Notes under the pieces: model-generated
Told to the model about the DNA's origin: nothing
The model's input: the letters and a program-made list of their open reading frames with translations, nothing else
Database searches by the model: none
Source of the DNA: Bacteroidales bacterium
GTDB lineage: Bacteria > Bacteroidota > Bacteroidia > Bacteroidales > Paludibacteraceae
Assembly (NCBI GenBank): GCA_900768725.1
Contig: CAAGDU010000090.1
Span: 1-6,438, forward strand
Reading direction: 5' to 3'
Length of the DNA: 6,438 bases
In this document: positions 1-4,388 of the stretch, one piece after another
Layout of the letters: the number at the start of each line of letters is the position of its first letter
How positions within the stretch are numbered: position 1 is the stretch's first letter
Program-made: the position numbers and the translations under genes

Positions 1-2
1 AA

Positions 3-314
3 CGCGCATGGTCGTCGTACTTGGAATTAGGCTACGACTTCGCCCTACCCTACGATATGACGCTCTCCGCCCGACTGGGCATGACCCCGTGGAAGAGTCT
101 CTACACCGGCTATCAAGGCGACTTTGCCGTGAACAACATCGCCCTCACCCTGCGCAAAGACTGGTCGCTGAGTGCGCACTGCGGGTTGCACCTGTCTGCC
201 GACCTCATGCTCAACCCGTGGCGTATCAGCCGCGAGAACATCCGCTGGAGTGCTACCGACCCGGGCGAGCAACGACTCAACGCAAACATCTCCTGCGGAG
301 TGTACCTAAAATAA
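3..314 (+). CDS. C-terminal fragment of a probable outer-membrane beta-barrel protein (5' end outside window)
   Basis: The frame is open from the first complete codon at position 3 to TAA at 312-314, giving about 103 residues, so the gene begins upstream of the window. The TTG at 21 is not a likely start because the frame continues through it. I see several short stretches in which hydrophobic and polar residues alternate (MTLSARLGM, NIALTLRKDW, GLHLSADLML, LNANISCGVYL), separated by turn-like segments such as LPYD and LNPW. Closely spaced amphipathic strands near the C-terminus are typical of Bacteroidota outer-membrane beta-barrels. That is an inference from pattern; I recognise no specific family. 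It could also be a soluble beta-sandwich surface protein. The next gene starts 133 bases downstream. Confidence 0.6.
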   Translation, partial: RAWSSYLELGYDFALPYDMTLSARLGMTPWKSLYTGYQGDFAVNNIALTLRKDWSLSAHCGLHLSADLMLNPWRISRENIRWSATDPGEQRLNANISCGVYLK

Positions 315-447
315 TTGGACAATTTGACAATTTACTATTTTACCATTGACCCTGCGGTGCCCGAGTGCGCCCCGACTAGTTACCGAGGGCTGATAATGGA
401 CACATACACCCACAACCCATTGGGACTAAATAATTTACAAGTTGCTT

Positions 448-1464
448 ATGACCCAAGCAAAGAAAATATCCATCGTGCTGGCGGCGGTATTGGCTATCGT
501 GCTGCTGGCAGCGTTCGGCTGGCGGCAGAAAGCGCAGCCTGCGCCGGCGTATTTTGCCAACAAGGGGATGGTATTCGGCACATACTACAACATCCAATAC
601 CAAGCAGGCGCAGACCTGCACGACAGCATATTGGCGGCGTTTGACGCTTTCGACCACTCGCTGAGCATGTTCAACAGCGCATCGGTCATCTCCCAAATCA
701 ACCACAACCATTACACCCTCACCGACGCTTTCTTCGAGCAGATGTGGGCAGAAGCGGAGCGCGTCCATGCCTTGAGCGGCGGCGCATTCGACATCACGGT
801 GGCGCCGCTGGTGAACCTCTGGGGCTTCGGCTTCAAGAACCGTGAGCAGGTAACGAAAGCGAAGATAGACTCGGTGCTGCCGCTGGTGGGGTTTGAGAAA
901 GTAGCGTTGCGCGAGCACCGCGTGCAGAAAGCCGACGAGCGGATGATGCTGGACGCGAGTGCGGTGGCGAAGGGGCAAGCATGTGATGTTATTGCCGCAC
1001 TGTTGGCAAGCCACGGCACGGAGAACTACCTTGTGGATATAGGCGGGGAGGTGGTTGCCAAGGGGCTGAGCAAGCATGGCGAGCCGTGGCGCATAGGTAT
1101 CACCAAGCCCATAGACGACCTCACGGGCGAGAGCAAAGCCCTGCAAGAGATTATCCAAACGACAGACATCTGCATGGCGACTTCGGGCAACTACCGTAAC
1201 TTCTACTACGAGGGCGGCGAACGTCGTTCGCATACCATCGACCCGCGTACGGGCTACCCTGTGCAGCACAGCCTCTTGAGCGCTACCGTAGTAGCGTCCT
1301 CCTGCATGCGGGCAGACGCGCTGGCAACGGCGTGCATGGTGCTGGGCGCAGACGAAGCCAAGCAGATGCTGGAGCAGGCGAGCGACGCAGCAGGCTATTT
1401 TATAGTAGCGCAAGGCGACTCCACGGCGGTTATCACCACCGAGAATTGGATATTTGACAGATAA
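448..1464 (+). CDS. apbE: FAD:protein FMN transferase (ApbE family)
   Basis: ApbE enzymes covalently attach FMN from FAD to a threonine or serine of exported or membrane flavoproteins such as NqrB/NqrC or RnfG/RnfD, using Mg2+, on the periplasmic side. The 338-residue product has the family landmarks in order: FDITVAPLVNLWGFG (about 114-128), LDASAVAKGQACD (168-180, matching the usual LDLGGIAKGYA-D block), VDIGGE (196-201), HTIDPRTGYPV (262-272) and DALATA (290-295), whose Asp and Thr are the usual metal and flavin site residues. The length is normal. ATG 448 is preferred over an in-frame TTG at 442 because it puts KK just before the hydrophobic segment (residues 7-24). That segment has no lipobox cysteine, so the protein is probably anchored by an uncleaved helix or released by signal peptidase I. 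The upstream gap (315-447) contains AATTTAC-like motifs and no convincing promoter. No Nqr or Rnf gene is visible. A terminator follows at once. Confidence 0.95.
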   Translation: MTQAKKISIVLAAVLAIVLLAAFGWRQKAQPAPAYFANKGMVFGTYYNIQYQAGADLHDSILAAFDAFDHSLSMFNSASVISQINHNHYTLTDAFFEQMWAEAERVHALSGGAFDITVAPLVNLWGFGFKNREQVTKAKIDSVLPLVGFEKVALREHRVQKADERMMLDASAVAKGQACDVIAALLASHGTENYLVDIGGEVVAKGLSKHGEPWRIGITKPIDDLTGESKALQEIIQTTDICMATSGNYRNFYYEGGERRSHTIDPRTGYPVQHSLLSATVVASSCMRADALATACMVLGADEAKQMLEQASDAAGYFIVAQGDSTAVITTENWIFDR

Positions 1465-1492
1465 GTTCGTCCTGTTTTGACCCAAAAAAGGC

Positions 1493-1540
1493 GAAATACA
1501 CAAAAAAACGCTGATTTTTTTGTGTATTTCTTTTTTTTTT
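1493..1540 (+). terminator. Intrinsic terminator after apbE
   Basis: Arms 1493-1508 and 1515-1530 are a perfect 16-bp inverted repeat around a 6-base loop (1509-1514), followed by ten uninterrupted T residues at 1531-1540. The stem begins 29 bases after the apbE stop codon. Only three of the 16 pairs are G-C and seven are A-T pairs next to the loop, so the hairpin is weak in the part nearest the loop. The arrangement of stem plus T-run is nevertheless classical. The right arm also carries the upstream promoter element of bamD, so the palindrome could alternatively be an operator. Confidence 0.8.
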
Positions 1541-1550
1541 CGTAACTTTG
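1519..1550 (+). promoter_or_regulatory. Bacteroidota-type (sigma-ABfr) promoter for bamD
   Basis: TAACTTTG at 1543-1550 matches the Bacteroidota -7 consensus TAnnTTTG exactly. TTTG at 1519-1522 lies 20 bases upstream, within the spacing known for the -33 element. The expected transcription start is near 1557, just before the CTATAG repeat array and about 115 bases before the bamD start codon. The -33 element lies inside the right arm of the apbE terminator. Confidence 0.75.
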
Positions 1551-1566
1551 CACGCTTTTTGCTGTT

Positions 1567-1656
1567 ATATAGTCGCTATAGAGGCTATAGGTGCTATAGA
1601 AAATATAGAGGCTATAGACATTATAGAGGCTATAGGTTCAATAGAAACTATAAAAA
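1567..1656 (+). repeat. Tandem array of ten 9-bp units, consensus CTATAGnnn
   Basis: Ten consecutive 9-bp units start at 1567, 1576, 1585, 1594, 1603, 1612, 1621, 1630, 1639 and 1648. Five units (1576, 1585, 1594, 1612, 1630) keep the palindromic core CTATAG exactly. Units 1, 5 and 7 have a changed first base, and the last two are further degraded (CAATAG, CTATAA). The last three bases of each unit vary (AGG is commonest). The array should lie wholly in the bamD 5' leader. Because the core is self-complementary, any two units can pair in RNA, for example CTATAG-AGG-CTATAG as a 6-bp stem with a 3-base loop. In the bamD frame most units contain TAG. Confidence 0.95.
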
Positions 1657-1671
1657 ATTATCATCACTATT

Positions 1672-2475
1672 TTGAAGTCCCGTTTCTTTCTCATATCATT
1701 GCTGGCAGTGCTCTTCGTTTCTTGCGGAGAGTATCAGAAGGTGTTGAAATCCACCGATCCTGACTACAAATACGAGCAGGCGTTGCGGTATTTCAACGAC
1801 AAGCAGTATGTGAAGGCGCAAACGCTGCTGGACGACATCACCCCTTATTACAAGGGCACGGAGCGGAGCGAGGATGTGCTTGCCTATTTGGCGCGTTGCT
1901 ACATGGGGCAGAAAGACTACGCCTCCGCATCTGACTACTATTCGGCATATATCCGCAATTATCCCAAAGGCAAATATATTATCGAGGCGCGTTTCCAGTT
2001 AGGGCATTGCTACTATCTTGATGCGCCGGATGCGCGGTTAGACCAAGACATCACGAAGAAAGCCATTCAGGCATTCACAGAGTTTGTGGAGTTGTACCCC
2101 GAGAGCCCCTACGCTGAGCAGGCATACGAGGAGATGGGAGAGATGTACGACAAGTTGGCGGAGAAAGAGTATTACAACGCCAAGTTATACTACAACCTCG
2201 GGTCGTACTTGGGCAACAACTATCTGAGTTGCGAGATAGTGGCGAAAAATGCGCTGAAGACCTACCCGAGCAATAAGTATCAGGAGGAGTTTAATTGGCT
2301 GATACTGCAATCGAAATACCAGCAGACGCTGATGTCCTATGAAGCAAAGAAGTTGGAACGCGCCCGCGACACGCAAGATGAGTACTACAACTTCATCACC
2401 GAATATCCCGAATCGAAGCACCGCGCCGCAGCAGACAAGATACTACGCGATATGAAGAAGATTACGAACGAATAA
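1672..2475 (+). CDS. bamD: Outer-membrane assembly lipoprotein BamD
   Basis: BamD is the lipoprotein of the BAM complex that works with BamA to fold beta-barrels into the outer membrane. The 267-residue product starts with a lipoprotein signal peptide: KSR, a hydrophobic stretch at 5-17 and a lipobox ending LFVSC with Cys18 as the lipidation site. Tetratricopeptide-like helices follow, for example YKYEQALRYFNDKQYVKAQ (32-50), the segments ending YIRNYPKGKY and ELYPESPYAEQAY, and the C-terminal FITEYPESKHRAAA. Recurring tyrosine-proline turns of this type are usual in BamD/YfiO. The start is TTG 1672: in this frame there is a TAA at 1651 and no ATG, GTG or TTG in between, and TTG 1672 gives a signal peptide of ordinary length. 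The neighbouring rpoZ is 178 bases downstream. Transcription is probably from the promoter at 1519-1550. Confidence 0.93.
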   Translation: MKSRFFLISLLAVLFVSCGEYQKVLKSTDPDYKYEQALRYFNDKQYVKAQTLLDDITPYYKGTERSEDVLAYLARCYMGQKDYASASDYYSAYIRNYPKGKYIIEARFQLGHCYYLDAPDARLDQDITKKAIQAFTEFVELYPESPYAEQAYEEMGEMYDKLAEKEYYNAKLYYNLGSYLGNNYLSCEIVAKNALKTYPSNKYQEEFNWLILQSKYQQTLMSYEAKKLERARDTQDEYYNFITEYPESKHRAAADKILRDMKKITNE

Positions 2476-2481
2476 AATACC

Positions 2482-2643
2482 AATTTGAAAATTTGTAAAT
2501 TTGTAAATTTGAAAATAGCCATGCGGCAGAAATAATTTTCAGATTTTAACATGACCATTAGATTCTAATAATTTACAAATTTTCAAATTAAAACACATGA
2601 GCATACGGGTCTAATAATTTACAAATTTACAAATTTTCAAATT
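2482..2643. repeat. Perfect 28-bp inverted repeat flanking the bamD-rpoZ gap
   Basis: Arm 2482-2509 and arm 2616-2643 are perfect reverse complements over 28 bases, with a 106-base spacer. The arms are themselves internally repetitive, with an 8-base unit of AAATTTGT or ACAAATTT type. A third partial copy at 2570-2589 is complementary to the first 20 bases of the left arm, so the left arm can pair with either downstream copy. The left arm starts 7 bases after the bamD stop; the right arm ends 10 bases before the rpoZ ATG. Two TAAATTTG octamers (2496-2503, 2504-2511) resemble -7 promoter boxes but may simply be products of the repeat. Confidence 0.9.
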
Positions 2644-2649
2644 AAAACA
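2548..2649 (+). repeat. Diverged tandem duplication of a leader segment, each copy with a 5-codon ORF
   Basis: Two copies of a segment lie head to tail. Copy A (2548-2595) holds ATG 2551 reading MTIRF then TAA, followed by TAATTTACAAATTT and TCAAATTAAAACA. Copy B (2596-2649) holds ATG 2598 reading MSIRV then TAA, followed by the same leader with an extra 8-base ACAAATTT unit. The AT-rich parts (2564-2595 and 2610-2649) match over 32 bases apart from that unit. The mini-ORFs match at 13 of 18 bases. Copy B is followed by AGAT and the rpoZ ATG. A further tiny ORF, MRQK, starts at 2521. Whether any of these is translated is unknown. Confidence 0.8.
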
Positions 2650-2653
2650 AGAT

Positions 2654-2986
2654 ATGGATTACAAGAACACCAATGCACCGAAGAACACGATTACCCGCGA
2701 CATGAACCGTTTGGTCGAGCCCGTGGGCAACGTGTATGAGACCGTGGCTATCATCGCAAAGCGTGCGAACCAAATCAGCAACGGATTGAAGAAAGAGTTG
2801 GATGCCAAACTGCAAGATTTCTCCGTGCCCCAAGACTCGCTCGAAGAGACTTTCGAGAACAAGGAGCAAATCGAGATCTCTCGCTCCTACGAGAAACTGC
2901 CGAAGCCGACCCTGATGGCCACCCAAGAGTTCATCGAAGGCGACCTCATCTACAAAGGCAGCAATAAAGACGAGGCGTTGAAGTAA
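2654..2986 (+). CDS. rpoZ: DNA-directed RNA polymerase omega subunit (Bacteroidales type)
   Basis: Omega is the small RNA polymerase subunit that wraps the C-terminal part of beta-prime and aids core assembly. This 110-residue protein resembles the Bacteroidales form: the opening MDYKNTNAPKNTITRDM, the central Rpb6/omega block VYETVAIIAKRANQIS (27-42), FENKEQIEISRSYEKLPKP (67-85), and the late segment TLMATQEFIEGDLIY (86-100). The ATG at 2654 begins exactly at the conserved MDYK start, in an A-rich context with no Shine-Dalgarno sequence, as usual in the phylum. In related genomes this gene commonly follows bamD, as here. The stop is eight bases before the second CTATAG array. Translation may be affected by the inverted repeat whose right arm ends 10 bases before the start codon (inference). 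Confidence 0.93.
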   Translation: MDYKNTNAPKNTITRDMNRLVEPVGNVYETVAIIAKRANQISNGLKKELDAKLQDFSVPQDSLEETFENKEQIEISRSYEKLPKPTLMATQEFIEGDLIYKGSNKDEALK

Positions 2987-2994
2987 GAAGGAAT

Positions 2995-3057
2995 CTATAG
3001 AGGCTATAGTAGCTATAGAAGCTATAGCATCTATAGAGACTATAGACACTATAGATA
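2995..3057 (+). repeat. Tandem array of seven perfect 9-bp units, CTATAGnnn
   Basis: Seven uninterrupted units start at 2995, 3004, 3013, 3022, 3031, 3040 and 3049. Every unit has an intact CTATAG core, and only the three following bases differ (AGG, TAG, AAG, CAT, AGA, ACA, ATA). The array fills nearly the whole rpoZ-coaBC gap, beginning 8 bases after the rpoZ stop and ending 9 bases before the coaBC GTG. It has the same unit, period and phase relative to the downstream gene as the array before bamD. It gives TAG stop codons in the coaBC frame. Confidence 0.97.
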
Positions 3058-3066
3058 GACTGCAAA

Positions 3067-4308
3067 GTGAAAACTATCCCAAAGCACATCCTAATAGGTA
3101 TCAGCGGGGGCATTGCCGCTTACAAGATACCGGAGTTGATTCGGCTTCTGCGTAAAGCAGGAGCCGATGTGCGTATTACGACTACAGTCAATGCCTTGCA
3201 GTTTGTTACGCCGCTGACGCTGCAGACGCTGTCGGGCTATCCCGTCTATTCGGATGTCTTCGCGCCCGCAAACGTCCACTCCACGGAGCATATCTCCCTA
3301 CCCGACTGGGCAGACCTGATGGTGGTGGCACCCGCTACCGCCAACGTGCTGGGGAAGATGGCAAACGGCATCGCGGACGATGCGCTGACCACCACCTTCT
3401 GCGCCATGCGCAAGCCCGTGGTGATAGCGCCGGCGATGAACGATAAGATGTACGCCAACCCCGCCACGCAACGGGCGATACAGACCCTCGCGGCGTGGGA
3501 CAACATCACGATGCTGGATTGTGCGGAAGGCGAGTTGGCATGCGGCACTACGGGCAAAGGACGAATGCAGGAGATTGGCTGCATAGCCGAGGCTATCTAT
3601 AGCGCACTCACGCCGAAGGACCTCGCCGGCAAGCGGGTGCTTATCACCGCGGGACCTACGCAGGAGCCGCTCGACCCCGTGCGCTTCTTGAGCAACTACT
3701 CCACAGGCAAGATGGGCTATGCGCTGGCAACAGAGTGCGTGCGCCGAGACGCAGACGTAACGCTCATAAGCGGTCCGACCACGGTGCCTGCACCAATCAC
3801 TCCCACCTACCTGTCAGCAGGGCAAGGGCGGCTCTACATGGTGCCCGTGCGGTCAGCAGAGGAGATGTACAACGCCTGCACAGCGCATTTCGAGCACGCC
3901 GACATCGGTATCCTTTGCGCCGCCGTAGCCGACTTCACGCCGGCGGAGAAAGCCCCGCAGAAAATCAAGAAAGCCCCCGGGCAGACTGAGATGACGCTCC
4001 ACCTGACGACCACGCATGACATCGCCGCCGCCCTCGGCGCGAACAAGAGAGCCGACCAACGGCTGGTGGGCTTTGCATTAGAGACACACAACGAGGAGCA
4101 GAACGCGCTGCGCAAGATGCAGCAGAAAGGCTTGGACATGATAGTGCTCAACTCGCTGCAAGATGCCGGCGCAGGCTTCGGCACCGACACCAACAAGGTA
4201 ACCATCTTCCACGCCGACGGCAACTGCTCCCCCCTGCCGCTGATGCCAAAAGATGAGGTGGCAAAGGCGATAATAAATGAGATGAAGGACCGCTTCGCTC
4301 AAAGATAA
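3067..4308 (+). CDS. coaBC: Bifunctional phosphopantothenoylcysteine decarboxylase / phosphopantothenate--cysteine ligase
   Basis: CoaBC joins cysteine to 4'-phosphopantothenate (CoaB, CTP-dependent) and decarboxylates the product to 4'-phosphopantetheine (CoaC, FMN-dependent) in coenzyme A synthesis; it is cytoplasmic. The 413 residues are a normal full length. The CoaC half shows the flavin-binding GISGGIAAYK (11-20), the catalytic His75 in TEHISLPDWAD, the PAMNDKM motif (122-128) and the active-site Cys159 in ACGTTGKGRM. The CoaB half shows ITAGPTQEPLDPVRFLSN (193-210, with Asn210), STGKMG (212-217), CAAVADF (284-290) and the lysine motif KIKK (299-302). The start is GTG 3067: there is a TAG in frame at 3052 and no other start codon before the conserved HILIGISGG. 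Seven CTATAG units lie directly upstream. No dnaQ-like gene is seen before it and no recN after it, although I recall these as common neighbours in Bacteroides. Confidence 0.97.
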   Translation: MKTIPKHILIGISGGIAAYKIPELIRLLRKAGADVRITTTVNALQFVTPLTLQTLSGYPVYSDVFAPANVHSTEHISLPDWADLMVVAPATANVLGKMANGIADDALTTTFCAMRKPVVIAPAMNDKMYANPATQRAIQTLAAWDNITMLDCAEGELACGTTGKGRMQEIGCIAEAIYSALTPKDLAGKRVLITAGPTQEPLDPVRFLSNYSTGKMGYALATECVRRDADVTLISGPTTVPAPITPTYLSAGQGRLYMVPVRSAEEMYNACTAHFEHADIGILCAAVADFTPAEKAPQKIKKAPGQTEMTLHLTTTHDIAAALGANKRADQRLVGFALETHNEEQNALRKMQQKGLDMIVLNSLQDAGAGFGTDTNKVTIFHADGNCSPLPLMPKDEVAKAIINEMKDRFAQR

Positions 4309-4381
4309 AGGATAAAAGACGAATAACTTTCTTCTTTGAATTTCAGAATCGAAACTAATAAGTCTTTCATCCTTTATCCTT
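4301..4381. repeat. Imperfect 20-bp inverted repeat between coaBC and the spoIID-like gene
   Basis: Arms 4301-4320 and 4362-4381 are reverse complements at 18 of 20 positions, built from AAAGGATAAAAGAC and its complement, with a 41-base AT-rich spacer. The left arm contains the last codons and stop of coaBC; the right arm ends 7 bases before the ATG of the next gene. There is no T-run after it, so it is not a standard intrinsic terminator. Within the spacer, TAACTTTC (4324-4331) is one base from a TAnnTTTG box but has no good upstream partner. Confidence 0.7.
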
Positions 4382-4388
4382 CATCCAA

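Noticed and set aside
315..447. Promoter for apbE
   Set aside because: TATTTTAC and TAATTTAC stretches resemble a -7 box only partly and have no matching -33 element, so I did not call one.
376..1503. Long minus-strand ORF (375 codons) opposite apbE
   Set aside because: The plus strand has clear ApbE motifs throughout; the antisense product is rich in His, Arg and Cys with no recognisable domain and is explained by codon bias.
1548..1763. 71-codon plus-strand ORF reading AIEAIGAIENIEAI
   Set aside because: It is the translation of the 9-bp array in the open frame followed by out-of-frame bamD; it has no independent support.
2642..3049. Minus-strand ORF of 135 codons opposite rpoZ
   Set aside because: Its start is the second CTATAG array read in reverse (SIDAIASIATIASIDS), and the rest is antisense to a well-supported omega subunit.
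1567..3057. CTATAG arrays as a CRISPR array
   Set aside because: The 9-bp period with 3-base variable parts is far too short for CRISPR repeats and spacers, and no cas gene is present.
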